Notes: generated from the sequence alone by a model not told the origin. Positions 1-11,541 are shown, counted from the stretch's first letter. The stretch: DNA of 32,427 nucleotides from Pezizomycotina sp. ARF18 (GCA_002224055.1 AZLU01000083.1:128172-160598), one strand, 5' to 3'. A program made the numbers and translations.

Positions 1-2141
1 GAGACGATGACGGCTACGGTCGAGAGGGAGAATTGCATCTTGGTGGTGGTATGCTGAGGGACTTTTACGCGGTTGGGCCTGAGGAATCGCAGCGGGCTTT
101 TTAAAGATGTATCTAAATGCACGGTAGTTGGAGTTTTAAGCGAATGTGGTAGCGATTGCTGGTAGAAAAAGTACTATTGAACGAACTTGATGTGGAACTA
201 GAAGTTTGTATAGAGATGAGGAAGACTAAATCTCTTTAATAGTTTTTGGCTCTAGCATTACAGCTGCCATCAAGAACTTCTAGAATCTCCGCGGATTCAT
301 CACTGAGCGAAAAATTTTTTACGGTAGCAGAACAATCCGTCACTTGAAATTACTTCTCTCATGCACTCGAACCAACATTCGCCTTACGCGCAACAAGCTC
401 TAGACTCCATTCGTTCCTGAAATTGAAAGCTGAAGATTTACCGCTTGGTATATGCGCATATCAGCCATGAACGATTAAATTGTTTTCATAACAACGCATA
501 CAAGCACAAGAAATTGAAACAATTGGCTAAGGAACTCGAGATTTTATTTCTTGCGGAAATCGTTTGCATGAACTGTAAGGCTGATAGCACCGCTATCGCC
601 CAAGATAACCAATGCTCCGCAATCTTAGTGACATCGCATATAGACAGCCGATCTGGGATTCGAAGGCAGATAACAGCCGCACTTGAGGAATTCTTTCCCC
701 AATTGTCCGTGTCCGCGACTGCTACGAGAGCTCCCTGAAACAAAACTTATTCATGCGACTTTTCCCGAAGTTGGATTATAGATCGCAGTGGGCGCGATTG
801 CCCGCTCGTATCGGCCCCTAGACTGCTGCTGGCTATCGAAACTTCCGAATTAGGCATCCGATCCTTATAGTTTTTTCGGGGTGCTTCAAAACATCCACAA
901 TATATCGAGAAATAGTATTATAGCTCTGATCTTCTGCACAGTCGCTATGTCTCGAATAACAGGAATGACCGCTCGTCAAGGAAAATATATCTGCTCCTGA
1001 TTTAAATGGATCCGCATCACTGATGAAAAAATCGCCATTAGCTCGCAGGGAAGTGTAACACAAAGCTGTGGCCCATTCGATTTACAAACAGACGATGCCA
1101 AATAATCCATACGAGCATCTCTAGGAATTCTTGAACGATTTATTAACGATATATAACGTGTGTTTATCGTTCCAGCCACGTTGGCCGTATCTAGAGCGTC
1201 TAAATTAATATATCTTTCAGAGGGTGTGAAAACTTCTAATATGAAGTAATTGTTCGCCTAGTGGCGATTTGTATCCATTCAGTGTCTCTTAGAATTATAA
1301 CTCGCAGAAAATTTACGTCTGGAACAACCACTTCTCTCCAGGAAAGTTCTGATATTCAAAGACCGTATAGACTACTAAGAAACTCATAAATTCTACATTC
1401 TCCCCGGGTTGAAGCATTCACTTCGACGCTCCATTAGTCGGGACCGTGTAGTGCAGAGCCGAGATAGAACCCTTGCCAGGCAAACAATCTTATTGTCCTT
1501 GTGATTTATAAAAACTAATAAAAAAAAATATAACGCCTATATAATTCGCCGGTTTGATCATTTGTCTCAATAGAACTTCCCAACTGTGCAAACTCGAATA
1601 TTCTTCCCAGTTAGCAACTTGAATTACCGTGAGCCAGTTTTGAGCTATGGTTATACAGTTAAGAATCTCCAGTCCAGAATAAAGGGCTCGTTTGAGAGAA
1701 GCACAAATTACGATCAGCCAAAACATCCTTAGTATGAACGTAATCTGGCACTTCTGCCCGTAATTTCCTAATTTCTGCGCTTGTGTTCCTCTTTACACTT
1801 GCCTCTCTGTTTGTACGTATACGAATAATTTTATAATACAAAGTGCATCTTACCGATGATCTTATTTCGCGCAAATACCCAGACAATAATTCCTTGTATC
1901 CGGATACAAACGAAGCCTTTACCCCTCACTGCAGCTCCATTCCCGTCGATCAGAGACGAAAACTAGCGGTGGAAAGAAATTTGAGCGTCAGCCGAAGGTG
2001 AGAAAAAAAATTTAATGCATGCATGGGTCGACTTCGGAAGGCTCTAGGTGGAGTATAGTAGCCTCGAACGACCCCCGAACAGCACCACCATTTCCTCTTC
2101 GGGAGGGGGCTTGCATAGCCCAACTATCGTCCATGGTTGTC
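1..2141. other. Stretch without a convincing gene
   Basis: Six-frame reading gives only short open frames of about 60-97 codons with no recognisable domain and no frame-to-frame continuity of the kind seen in the real genes of this window. Base composition is intermediate and CpG is lower than in the coding islands. A frame at 445-738(+) and two overlapping frames at 1490-1886(-) are the longest. I could not support any of them as genes. Confidence 0.5.
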
Positions 2142-2417
2142 CTAACCACTCCCTCGACGTCGTCCAATGGAAAACCACCGTTTTTTATTGCCTCCCCGCT
2201 CGTTTAGCGAGTCAGCTAACCCACCTAGAGCCTCAAGGACAGAAATTGCGCTGGCGACCGTCTTTTTAAACCCGTTTGGCCCTAGGCTCCTCGCTGTTTT
2301 TCTTTTTAGGATATAAAACAATATTAATCCACGGAGCAAGACAGCGTTTGGCGAGGAGGGATCCTGGTCCCCTTCTGCAAGAACCTCATGCAATTGCAGG
2401 TAATGATATGCAGTCAA
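2142..2417 (-). CDS. Weak hypothetical ORF (91 codons)
   Basis: An open frame of 91 codons on the minus strand. The predicted peptide is mixed hydrophobic and charged, with a helix-like middle (ARSLGPNGFKKTVASAISVL) and a basic, glycine/arginine-rich C-terminus. I recognise no family. A neighbouring minus-strand frame at about 2420-2510 could be an upstream part in a different frame. Plus-strand frames overlap it, so strand choice is uncertain. It lies about 500 bp upstream of, and divergent from, the membrane-protein gene at 2920. Confidence 0.2.
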   Translation of the reverse strand: MTAYHYLQLHEVLAEGDQDPSSPNAVLLRGLILFYILKRKTARSLGPNGFKKTVASAISVLEALGGLADSLNERGGNKKRWFSIGRRRGSG

Positions 2418-2919
2418 CTATCCCTACAGGCCCTGATTCCTCCGTATTCTTTTCTTGTTTTGGTTTTTGCGGAAAGTCTCGGTGTGGCGGACGCGAGACT
2501 AGCATCTTTAACCCATTAGCTCTAAACTCTGCATGTGCATGAGCGCCTAACACTCCACCGATGGATATATTGATTGATTCGAAAAGACTCGAAAGTCGAG
2601 GATTATATTTCGGGGTGGCGGAACGCCGTTATAATTAGTCTGCGTAAGCCAACTAGACTTTTTATATTAGTGGACCGTAAATGCGAGTGGAACATACCGG
2701 TCGCCGAGTGATTGAGTAGTACAGCAAGCACCAAAGCCTACAAAAGGGGAGCAGGTCTATGTGCCGCAAAAATAAAGCCTTTATATTTGACCCGAAGCCC
2801 CAAGACCAGGCCCACCCGTAGCTTCTTCCTCTAAACCTTCCATACGTATTGTGTTCTTGAAGGGAATACACAGGAAGTAGACCTTAATCCCTCCGGTAAA
2901 TTAACACCAATTAAAAAAC

Positions 2920-5239
2920 ATGGAGTCCAAAATCGAAGCACAACCCGTGAGAACCCCCTGCCAGCCCCAGAAGAGGTACGGCATCAGCGCCACGACTCTG
3001 CCCCGAGCGCATCGGTACCAAAACGGCCATGATGATGGTCGGCTGCCTCCTCGTCGAAATAGCCGCCATCGGCTTCCTCGCTTTCATGTGGTACGGGACC
3101 GTAGAGAACAAGACGTGGCACTCTATCGTCGCGCACAATTGGTACCCCGAGCCGTAACGCTTACTTCGCTCGCGCTCCGTATCGCCATCGGTATTCAAGG
3201 CGCTACGTGCCTGTCCATGCTCGCTGCCATAACGCTCGAAAGCTCTCGGTGCCGTTTAGAAACGTCGCTGAGATCGTCGCTCATGCGGTCGGGAATAAAC
3301 GATCTTTTATCCGTCGTGCTCAATTACCTTTTTCCCCGTATACAAGAGCGGTCCGCTACGCGGCAACGGAAATGCGCGCCTTCGTGCTTTCGTCCGCTGT
3401 CCTCCTTTCTCACGACTCTAACGCTATCGCAGTTCGCCTCCACGGCGCTGCTGTCGGACGTGCAGTACCAGTTACTCCCGGCCGGAACATCACCTCCCGC
3501 TTGACGTACGATTACCTTTTCACCAACAGCGAGGCGAACCCGTCTCTATTTACGGCAGCGGATGGTACACCGGCGGCGACGACAAGAAGACTCGTACGGG
3601 TATACTTACTCCGGCATGTCGTCGTCTTCGTACTGGATTTCCCGCACGCCTAATTCCTGGCCCGCCTTCGCCGAGTACTCCGAGGCACCGTTCAAGGCGG
3701 CTAACGTTGACGATACGGGCGTCAGCCTCGGTCCTTCTTCCCCTTCGTATCGTCGACGACCGCTCGAATATTAGAAACTTACACCGGCAAGCCCTCGTAT
3801 TCGATTCCAGAGTTACCTGCCAGAAGCGAAGCTCACGGATCTCAATTCGCAACCGTCACCGGCAGCAGCATCGGCACGCATACTTTATCGACTCCGCGTA
3901 CGGAATGGCTCAGCGGTACCGCGTCGCAACGGTCCTCACGCCACGGATGATACGGCCTCTCCGGATCGCAAAGCGAGATGCCGTTCAGCTGCTCCGTCGC
4001 GTCGGTTTCGATACCAAAGCAGCGTGGACGATCTGCCAGCTCGCGACGTACCAAAACGTCTTCGACCCCTTATACAAACCGTATACACAACCCGGCATAC
4101 GGCCTCAAGAGCATGCTCCGCGCGGAAAGCAGCAAGAACCAAACCGGATCCGTCTTCCTGCTCATCGGTAACACTTTGAACAGCGTCCAAAAGGACGTCC
4201 CCGATCAATCCTCCGGCTCAGACGCCTTCGCTCACCAAACCATCACCGACGAGGATCGCCAGAGCGAGAATAAATTTCGGTTACTTTGTGTTTCACGAGT
4301 TACGATGTCGCGGACCGGTACGTCGAGGCCTACGGCGACAGGAACCGCAGCGAGCCGACGTCCAAGTGGGCACGTGAAGGACAGCGTGCTCGACATGAGT
4401 GACGTCGTGAAGCAACTAAAACACGGATTCAGCTTCCTTCGAAGAACGCGGCGTTCTTCACCTCAAGTCCCGAAAAGACTGGACTGATTCCACCCCCGAT
4501 CAGAACATCATCGACGGGCCGGATCAATTAGAGTATGTCCGCAACCTTCAGAAGCCGGTAATACCATCGAACAACCACGGAACAGACCTAAACTTCGTCC
4601 CTTACGTCATCAACGCGATGAATGTACAGGGGACAACGCTCCTCCCGCCGGACAAAGATCCGCAGAAGGACTGCTGGGGCGCATGCTCTTCCCCGGACTA
4701 CCCGCCGCAAACGCCGACGGCTCCGTGCAAAACTGGAGCAAGCAAACCGTCGTATCCCCGAATGGGTAACGAACCTGTTCAACGCGCTCCTCGCAAAATC
4801 CCGAACCCGCAGTAGCCCTGCAAGCCCTCCTAACTTCCATGGCGGATCGGTACTACGACCGCGTGACGCAATACACCAAATCTGCTCCGGTAGGACAGTC
4901 TTCTTCCAGACGCTCGAATCCCCGGTGGTCCTAATGGAACGAAGCGTACCGCTTTTCCGGGTGGGTTTGTGGCGGTTATTATTATCCTGCTGTTGCATTT
5001 GATCATTTGCGGGATTGTGGTGTTTAGGTTTTTCAGTTGTCGAAGTTGACGAGATCGGAGATGGATGGCAGGCGATCGCGCACGTGGCGCTGTCGGATGA
5101 TCATCGGACTGTGTTGGGAGAAGAGCGCTGCTCGCGGCGGGAGAAGCGCTGTGAAGATCATATCCGGTCCGGTCCGATGAACGAGAGCCAGGTCGGTGTG
5201 AGACGAGGGTGGAGGATTGCCGAGGGTTGCACGATGTAA
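2920..5239 (+). CDS. Fungal multi-pass membrane protein, unknown function, frameshifted
   Basis: Large integral membrane protein of roughly 770 residues if frames are joined. From the start at 2920 the protein changes frame repeatedly. A first membrane segment (VGCLLVEIAAIGFLAFMWYG, from 3038) ends near WYP at 3144. It continues in another frame as a second segment (RIAIGIQGATCLSMLAAI, near 3178). Around 3424 comes LSQFASTALLSDV, then the extracellular-type motifs WPAFAEYSEAP (near 3660) and VFDSRVTCQ (near 3800). A last helix (FVAVIIILLLHLIICGIVVF) at about 4965-5025 is followed by a cytosolic tail containing GWQAIAHVALSDD and ending at a TAA at 5239. This order is that of a family of uncharacterised proteins common in filamentous ascomycetes. 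No enzymatic motif is visible. Frame changes occur without nonsense substitutions, so assembly indels are the likeliest cause; a decaying pseudogene is the alternative. Confidence 0.7.
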
Positions 5240-5571
5240 AATTATCTTTTATTTTCTTATCGTCTTTGGATTTCTCGACATTCTCCATTACTCTTGCACT
5301 CTCCTAATCCCCATTGTTTCCCCCTCCCGCTATACGACCCGTTGTACTGTCCTCTTAGCCTATCTGGGGTATAACATTAGTCTCTCTTTAGCTTAATTCT
5401 AATATAGTGTACTTACTCCACTCACCATTCCGTCACTTGACCACACTCATAATGCTAGAGCACTGGTGCCCTAACATTCTATTCTTGTATCATCGATTCG
5501 CTTCTATCCATCGCCTTATTCTATCGTCCCCATATCCGCCCAAACTATGAGCTTGCCTCTATCCCAAGACC

Positions 5572-5602
<31 letters not shown>

Positions 5603-6342
5603 TTTTTAAAAAAAAGTAGGATCTTGAAGGACTATATGAGAAGGACCAAGTACCCAGCAGCAGCACTCTCCTTTATATACTTGCCCTTCAATTCCAGACA
5701 CGTCGACGTTGAAAATAAACTCCTTTGCTCCAAAATATAAGAACCTACCTTACACAGCCTACCTCCTCCATGCATTGAATGCCTGTCCACATCCACTTGG
5801 CGCTTCTTTTCGTCTCCCGTCGCTTCTTTTCTTCCTTGATGTTTCGCAAATTTTTCTGTATGGCGTTACAACCCATTACTTGAACGGTGATGGCACAGCC
5901 CCCCTTCTCTGCCCGAGAGCTCCACGGGATTGATCGCAATTGCGAAAAATCGATGAAAAATCCCGTGTCCATGCATGCCTACTAAACTTTGAACCGGGTC
6001 GTCCAATTAGATGTATTACAAAGTCGTCTTCAAACCCTTTCATCACTTCGATAGTTAGTAGAGCGCGATAACCGCGTGTTCTGCGAAGTAGGTAGGTAGA
6101 ATGTTTGTGGTTTGACAGAAAAGTTCCGCAGAAACCTCCGAGCTGTACAGCAGCCCGGCCATATTTCGACAGAAACACGCAGTGTAACTTCAAGTGCATC
6201 TAACAAATCTAGATAATTTTTCTCCAGTAGGGAGGGTTATCATAAGTTAAAGTCCGCTCTTCCTAGTGAATGAGTATCTACCTTAACGTTAATAGAGGGT
6301 TTTTGTTACCGTTATTCCCTTCCCCTTTTATCAACGTTCTTT
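5240..6342. other. Intergenic region with a 29-nt poly-A tract
   Basis: This spacer is the shared 3' side of two convergent genes, the membrane protein ending at 5239 and the DJ-1 gene ending at 6343. The first 330 bp are pyrimidine-rich and look like a 3' UTR. An uninterrupted A29 run lies at 5572-5600. Short open frames on both strands (such as 5876-6199 minus, 107 codons) match nothing I know. Confidence 0.5.
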
Positions 6343-7307
6343 TTACTTTAGCGTGACAACAAGCCCGTAATTCATTCCACTCTCCCTCAAGTAATCCTCC
6401 AGATCTAGCCCACCATCCCGGCTAAGCATCTCCACAAACTTATCACCAGCGCATTCGCCGCCATAGGATTAGCGCCGGAAACAACCTCCCTGTCGACCGT
6501 AATCCAACCGAACTTCTGTGCTGTCCCGTAACCATTTCCGCGCCGTTATCTCGCAGCGTGCTTTCAACCTTCTCAATCTCGCCCCGCTTCAGCGTCTCGA
6601 ACGAGTTCTCCTCCGCGTCCGACCAGATGTCAATTTTATACCCCTTGTACGCGAACTCTCCCTTTGAGTCCGTAGCGTATTTGGTGGACAGGAGGGCGTA
6701 GGGACCGTGGCAGATTACAGCTACATCACAAGAAACTCCTATCAGCATTTTTCCGCTCAGAAAAAATCAGCATGATAGAAGACCAGAGGGATGTTTCACC
6801 AGTCGGTTTCGAGCGCCGATGAAAGTGCAAAATATCCTCCCCAACTCCCGTTATCTCCCAAATCCGTCAGCGGGGCGTGTCCTCCCGGAATAAAAATCCC
6901 TTTAAACTCCTTCAATTCGTCATCTTTGATGCTACGGAACGGGCGAGGGTGCGTGAAGTTGTTCTCGACCTCCATCTGTTGATGAGCTTATCTTCGAACT
7001 GCTTTTCGCCCAGAGGTGCCATGAACGCCATTGCTTGGCCGGTGGGGTCCTTGCCGGGGGTTTTGCCGTCGGGAGGCGAACTATTCATTTTTACACATTA
7101 GTTTGCGCGAAGAAATGGGGAGGGGGTTGGAGGTGAGGAGGGGTTGGTGCTTACAGTAACGTCGTATCTGGCGTCGAGGAGCTTCTGCAGTGGTTTCGCG
7201 AGCTCCATTACGAAAACGCCGGTTTCTTCCCGGGCGAATGTTCCGTCGCGCTTCTGGACGTCGAAGGGTGCGCGTCGGAGAGGATGATGAGGACCTTCCT
7301 TCGACAT
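6343..7307 (-). CDS. DJ-1/PfpI superfamily protein, HSP31-like glyoxalase/chaperone type
   Basis: Class I glutamine-amidotransferase-like protein of the Hsp31 group, members of which are reported as glutathione-independent glyoxalases or stress chaperones. The start ATG is at 7307. The first exon gives KVLIILSDAHP, then FDVQKRDGTFAREETG and VFVMELAKPLQKLLDA. The Glu of EETG is in the place of the catalytic acid. After intron 1 come FASPDGKTPGKDP, ENNFTHPRPF and GIFIPGGHAPLTDLGD. After intron 2 comes the nucleophile elbow AVICHGPYALLS, with the Cys codon at 6710-6712 followed by His. The C-terminus carries GEIEKVESTLRDNGAEMV and a frame-shifted DREVVSGANPMAANAL, and ends at TAA 6343-6345. Catalytic residues are present. 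At least four one-base slips break the frame (near the N-terminus, mid exon 2, and after AEMVTG and MAANAL). Function is inferred from family motifs only. Confidence 0.85.
6721..6799 (-). other. Intron 2 of the DJ-1-like gene
   Basis: A 79-nt interval with donor GTGAAA, a CTGAT-type branch and acceptor GATGTAG. Removal joins ACT-G to CT-GTA and gives SKPT-AVICHGPY, restoring the expected run into the nucleophile elbow. Without this splice the frame shows an unrelated insert, which starts a false ORF. Confidence 0.75.
7081..7154 (-). other. Intron 1 of the DJ-1-like gene
   Basis: A 74-nt interval with donor GTAAGC, branch ACTAAT and acceptor AATAG. Splicing gives ARYDVT-FASPDGKTP, the usual continuation in this family. 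Confidence 0.8.
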
Positions 7308-8038
7308 GACGTTTTATTCTTTGTTTGTTTTTTTTTTTTTTTTTTTTTCACTCGTAAATAGGTCCCGCTTTTAGAGTTTGTTGGCGGTGCAAAAATTTTA
7401 TTGTTGGTTGCTGTTGGGATGTGAAAATTACTTATTGATGTTTTTTTGGAAGTTGACACTGGCAATTAGGATTTTTATTTACTGCGCGGCCCTAAAAATT
7501 GATTTAAAAGAATTTCATGACATACGTTATCCTTTCTTCCACGTTTAAACACTAATTAGAGGACACAACTCGATTTATACTCCGTCAATCGTTCTTCCGT
7601 TTCTATGATGCAATCGTCACGTTTTCTCGCATGCATGGGGTTTGCTTTCGGAAACGGATGTTGCGATCCGTATCCCGCAATAAATCTAGCGGGAAGGACA
7701 ACGCGGCGGTGGTAAAAAAAAAAAAAAAAAAAAAACCTCCGGCGTTACACATATCTTTTGAGTGAAAAACCGGGCGAGCATATCGCCAACCATCATCGTT
7801 CGGCCAAGATAGATTCAAACGGCTACAAGACGAAGGGAGAGGGGTTCGGAATAAAAAAAAATAGAAATAACATCATTCAGAAGAGATGGGAAAAAAAGAA
7901 AGGAAAAAAAAAATAGAAAATGTTTCAATTGATTGGCATAAGTTGCGTGGATTGAGTAGAAGCTTTTTGGTTGCAGGAGATTGCCAGCTAGATGAAATTT
8001 ATTTTCTTCACTCCAACACCTCTACAAAAATTAAACAC

Positions 8039-8046
8039 TGACGTCA
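8039..8046. promoter_or_regulatory. CRE-type palindrome TGACGTCA
   Basis: A perfect 8-bp ATF/CREB palindrome, bound in fungi by bZIP factors of the Atf1 class. It lies about 730 bp upstream of the DJ-1-like start. Stress control of a HSP31-type gene by Atf1 would be sensible but is inference. Confidence 0.35.
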
Positions 8047-8428
8047 TCTTTTAATAGCGTTATCTTTTTGTTCTATGAAGCCTTTTTCAAAAAAAAAAAA
8101 AAAAATACAGAATAATAACCAATATATTCCGTATATTCTTTGCACATTTCCGACTGTTTATTGCAGTGCCAGCGCCATTAATAGAAACACTTGAAGGTCT
8201 TTTTTCTTTTTTCGCCTCATTTCGAAAAATCTAAAAATAAATAGGGTTAATAAAAAGAGATTTATGTAAAAGGATTATAAATATCTAGTATTATTATGCG
8301 GAGGCAAGCCTTTCTTTCCCTTATCATGAAAGCGTAGCGGTAACTAATTATCGAACTCAAAAAGAAAGAAAATACAAAGGAGATGCTCGAAAAAAAAACC
8401 AACTCCAAATGTATACAGACACTTTTCC

Positions 8429-8509
8429 AAAAAAAAAAAAAATAAAAATAAAAATAAAAATAAAAATAAAAAAAATAAAATAAAAATAAAAATAAATAAT
8501 AAATAAATA
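8429..8509. repeat. AAAAT microsatellite
   Basis: An A14 run followed by repeated TAAAAA/TAAA units over about 80 bp. It produces Phe/Tyr/Leu-rich false frames on the minus strand. Confidence 0.9.
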
Positions 8510-8907
8510 CCGCCAATGCCTCGCTCATACTCAGAAAACAAAAAGAGAGAAAAACATTATACAACATCCCCCCCTTAACTTTTTCACTTATCCTCGTCGG
8601 GAACCTGTAACGATCATGCCCCCAGAACTATCCTTCCCATCACTCTCCCGTCGCCTCCTTATCCTCCTCCTTTCTCACCGTTCCCCCTTCCTCCGCTCCT
8701 TCCCCTTCCCCTCACATCCCTATCTCCCCCCAAATGCTCCTCCTTCATCTCTTCAACCTATCCCCGTCTCCCCCAACAGTGCAAAGCACCTCCAACCCAT
8801 CCCCAAACACCCTCCAATACTTCCTAAAGGTTTTTCAAATGCTCCTTCGGCGGCCTATACGTCCCCGAATCATTATCTTAAAACCTAACCGTCCATCCGG
8901 TAAATTC

Positions 8908-10523
8908 TTACGAAAATTCTCCAGACATAGCAACATCTTCGCGGCCGTTCGCTAAAATAACGTGCTTGGAACCGAACTCTTTCAAAAAAGCCCGACTTCC
9001 GACCACCGTAGTTTCCGTCGGGAGAGGACGTAGGTGAACATGCAGCCCTGCCCGATGGATTTTCTTTCTTTTTTGCGTTCTTCTTCTACCCGTCTTGCGA
9101 TTTCTTACGATGCGCGTAGGGCGCCGTGCTCGCCGCTCTCCGAAGGTGGATTGCAACGTGTTGCCTTGTCTTTGTGTGGTGCCGCCGCGCTAGTACGCTG
9201 CGCCTTCGTCTATCATGCCGCACATTCAGAAACCTCTCAGAGAGTGTCAACGGCGCGTGGCTTTCTTGAACGGCGGACGTTCCGCCGCTGCGGGAGGGAA
9301 TGTGCGGGTCTGCTGTTGCGTTTTCTTCTTTGTCGCGCACTTTCGTCTTCTTTCTCCACGTCCTTTTTCTCCGCTGCGATGCGTTCCTGTTGGTTCGCGT
9401 CGGCTTGGACGCCATCGCCGTCGCCGTCCTTTCCGGTTGGTAGATGACGTTATCATCTTTCTCCAGCGCGGATTGCAGTGACGACGGAAGAGCGTCGTAT
9501 ATGACGGAGGAATTACGACGCCGTAGACGGTCAAGTTGTCGCGCGAGAATATGCGGCGGTGGTGCATGTGTAGTACGTGCGGCAGGAGTATTCCTTTGAA
9601 CCACTGCTTTATGAGCCACTTTGACGGGACGAACTGGTGGTTCAGTTCGGGTGGGATGGGGCCGGGGAGTTGCATCTCGTTCGCTGGAAACTGCGTTTCG
9701 ATTATTGTAGCACGGAACCTCCCCCACTTATCCTCCCCCATTTGAGGGAAATAAACGTCGGGAGGTGTGAAATGTTACTTACTTAAACTTCGGCCTCCCC
9801 TTCCCCTTCCCTTCCCCTTCCCCTTCCCCTTCTCGCTAACCCCGCCATCCTCCTCCGGCGGATCAGGACTAGCGACAATCCCGTAACCCTCCCAAGCGGA
9901 CTGAAATGCTTACTAAAATAGCTGGGCCGTACGTATACGGTTCCCCACCCTACACTCCTTCCCATCCCTCTCCGTCTCCCCAATGACCTCCAAAGACAAG
10001 CAAACAACCGGCCGCCGCTCTTCCTCCCTTTGTGCTGCGTAACATCCCATCTTTCCTTCAAACTTCCTAAGTAAACCAGCACACCCGAAGGCCCTAACAC
10101 TACCGTTCCTTAACCTCTTCAGATCGACTTCAATCTTCTCTTCTTGAAATCCTTCCCACGCTATCGAAAGCAATTTTTGCGGGAACCGAGGCCGTCGTCT
10201 TTGTTCATCGGATCTTCGTCGTACGCTTTTATTTCAGGGAGAACCCTTGGGGGGGATGTTTGAGACGATCCAGAAGCAGTCCGCGTCGAACTCTGGCGCG
10301 CGGTTACGGTGTATGTTGGCGTGCGGAAGCGGATTGAGGGTGTGTCGTGCGGACGTGGGGTTTTGAGCTTTAGGATCAGGTAGGGGTCTGCGGGAGGGTG
10401 TTTAGGTCGCGATGGGGAGTTGGTGAAGAGTGGAGGCGGATTAGGAGTTGTAGGTTTTTGTTGTTGTTGTTGTTGTTGTTGTTGGGGTGGTGGTGGTGGT
10501 GGTGGTGGTGGTGAGGGGGACAT
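8908..10523 (-). CDS. Hypothetical protein with poly-Pro/poly-Gln N-terminus, frameshifted
   Basis: The start ATG is at 10523. The first 23 residues are MSPS, then nine Pro and nine Gln encoded by clean triplet repeats, then a Pro/Thr/Ser-rich stretch. After a slip near 10170 the reading continues as SIAWEGFQEEKIEVDLKRLR. A Gly/Lys/Arg-rich segment at about 9797-9833 comes from a CCCCTT-like repeat and ends near a GTAAGT at about 9775, a likely donor. The next exon (about 9720 downward) carries the best-conserved-looking part: PPELNHQFVPSKWLIKQWFK, then HMHHRRIFSRDNLTVYGVVI. A charged, helical Lys/Glu/Arg region and a segment containing GCMFTYVLSPDG follow. I do not recognise the family. The end is uncertain; coding may run to about 8600. 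At least four frame changes are needed. Confidence 0.5.
9797..9833. repeat. CCCCTT-type hexamer repeat
   Basis: About six imperfect CCCCTT units on the plus strand. In the minus-strand gene they encode a Gly/Lys/Arg-rich run just before a probable intron donor. One unit is a base short, which itself changes the frame. Confidence 0.8.
10458..10511. repeat. Adjacent TTG9 and GGT9 triplet repeats
   Basis: Nine TTG units (10458-10484) abut nine GGT units (10485-10511). On the minus strand these read as Gln9 (CAA) preceded by Pro9 (ACC phase shifted to CCA/CCC) at the very N-terminus of the gene starting at 10523. Such tracts vary in length between strains. Confidence 0.85.
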
Positions 10524-10900
10524 CTTGTCACGGAGGTGGATACGTGATGTTTGATGAGGTGGATGAAGGTGGTGATAGTGATTATGGCGGTGAGAGTGAG
10601 AAAACGGAAGAGATGTCCGTCGATAGATCCAATATATGTATTATATATATAAACAAAGGAAAGATAAAAAGATGGCGATGGTGGTTGGAAGGAGATGAAA
10701 AAAAGGAGGGGGAGGAAAAAAAAAAAAAAGAAAATGCAAAGAAGGTTCTTGGAGGGTTCTTGGCAGGTTCTTATAGGAGGAGCACGAGGGAAAAAGAAAT
10801 TTTTTTTTTTTTTTGCAAATTTTAATGGGGCATCTTTAATCGCCCCGCGGTCCACTTTCCAATTCTTAGCATGTCCAAGAACTCGACGATCCTCGTTAAT

Positions 10901-10908
10901 TGACGTCA
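10901..10908. promoter_or_regulatory. CRE-type palindrome TGACGTCA
   Basis: Perfect ATF/CREB site about 380 bp upstream of the minus-strand start at 10523 and in the shared divergent promoter region. Confidence 0.35.
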
Positions 10909-11121
10909 CACAAGGAAATTGCACCATTTCTCCTCTCGTTCTCCTCTGCTCCTCGGAAAAAGAGGATTCCAGTCGTCCTGTCCTGTCAAAACCGGTGCAA
11001 CCGACCAGGATAGAATCACACAGCAGAGATATTATTGGATGTTTACCACCTTGTCGACGTTGCGTTTCGTCAGCTCTTCCCTGTAGATGTCGCTGAGGAT
11101 TTAAACAGGAAGCGACGGCAG

Positions 11122-11178
11122 TTTTTATTTTTATTTTTATTTTTATTTTTATTTTTTATTTTTATTTTTATTTTTTTT
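11122..11178. repeat. ATTTTT microsatellite
   Basis: About nine ATTTTT units with small length variation. It gives Lys/Asn/Ile-rich false frames on the minus strand. Confidence 0.9.
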
Positions 11179-11410
11179 GTCGGCTCCGAGATGTTTTGAG
11201 GATTTTTTCCTTTTAAAGATTGCAAACATCGAACGAGAACTCGATCGTGAGATTCCGCGTCACTTTGAGACAAGATATTCGAAAGGATTGACTTTTTGCT
11301 TTCCCACGTGTCGAGGGAAGGTTTCTGTTTCTGAGACTATCTAGCATCGTGAAGCAAGCCGCTTGAGCTTTTTCTTTTTTTTTTCTCTTTTTTGGCTTGC
11401 AAAACTTTTA

Positions 11411-11434
11411 TATATAATAAATAATAAATAATAA

Positions 11435-11493
<59 letters not shown>

Positions 11494-11541
11494 AATAATA
11501 AATAAATAATAAATAAATAAATAAAATAACAATAAATAAAA
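11411..11541. repeat. TAAA microsatellite, about 130 bp
   Basis: A long array of TAAA tetramers, nearly perfect from about 11434 to 11494, with interrupted ends (TAATAAA, TAAAATAA). It is the longest microsatellite in the window. It creates Phe/Ile/Tyr/Leu-rich frames on the minus strand that are not genes. Confidence 0.95.

Larger units (their letters stand above)
7308..8907. other. AT-rich spacer with homopolymers and an AAAAT microsatellite
   Basis: About 1.6 kb between two minus-strand genes; its left part is the promoter side of the DJ-1-like gene. It contains T21 (7328-7348), A22 (7714-7735), A17 (8089-8105) and a long AAAAT repeat (8429-8509). It also has one TGACGTCA palindrome at 8039-8046. 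The right end, about 8600-8907, is a strongly C/T-rich strip on the plus strand. It may hold the C-terminus or 3' UTR of the minus-strand gene that follows. No independent gene is supported. Confidence 0.55.

Noticed and set aside
5572-5600. A29 run downstream of the frameshifted membrane-protein gene, as if a processed retrocopy with a poly-A tail
   Set aside because: Poly-A/T runs of 14-24 nt occur all over the window, no target-site duplication is evident, and intron-containing genes nearby carry the same kind of frame slips.
8262-8567. Phe-rich minus-strand frames suggesting membrane segments
   Set aside because: They are translations of the AAAAT microsatellite.
9034-9447. Plus-strand frame of 137 codons
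   Set aside because: Antisense shadow of the minus-strand hypothetical gene; Arg/Ser/Cys-rich composition typical of opposite-strand frames of GC-rich coding DNA.
9797-9833. CCCCTT repeat resembling a telomere array
   Set aside because: Only about six imperfect units inside a gene; filamentous ascomycete telomeres are CCCTAA.
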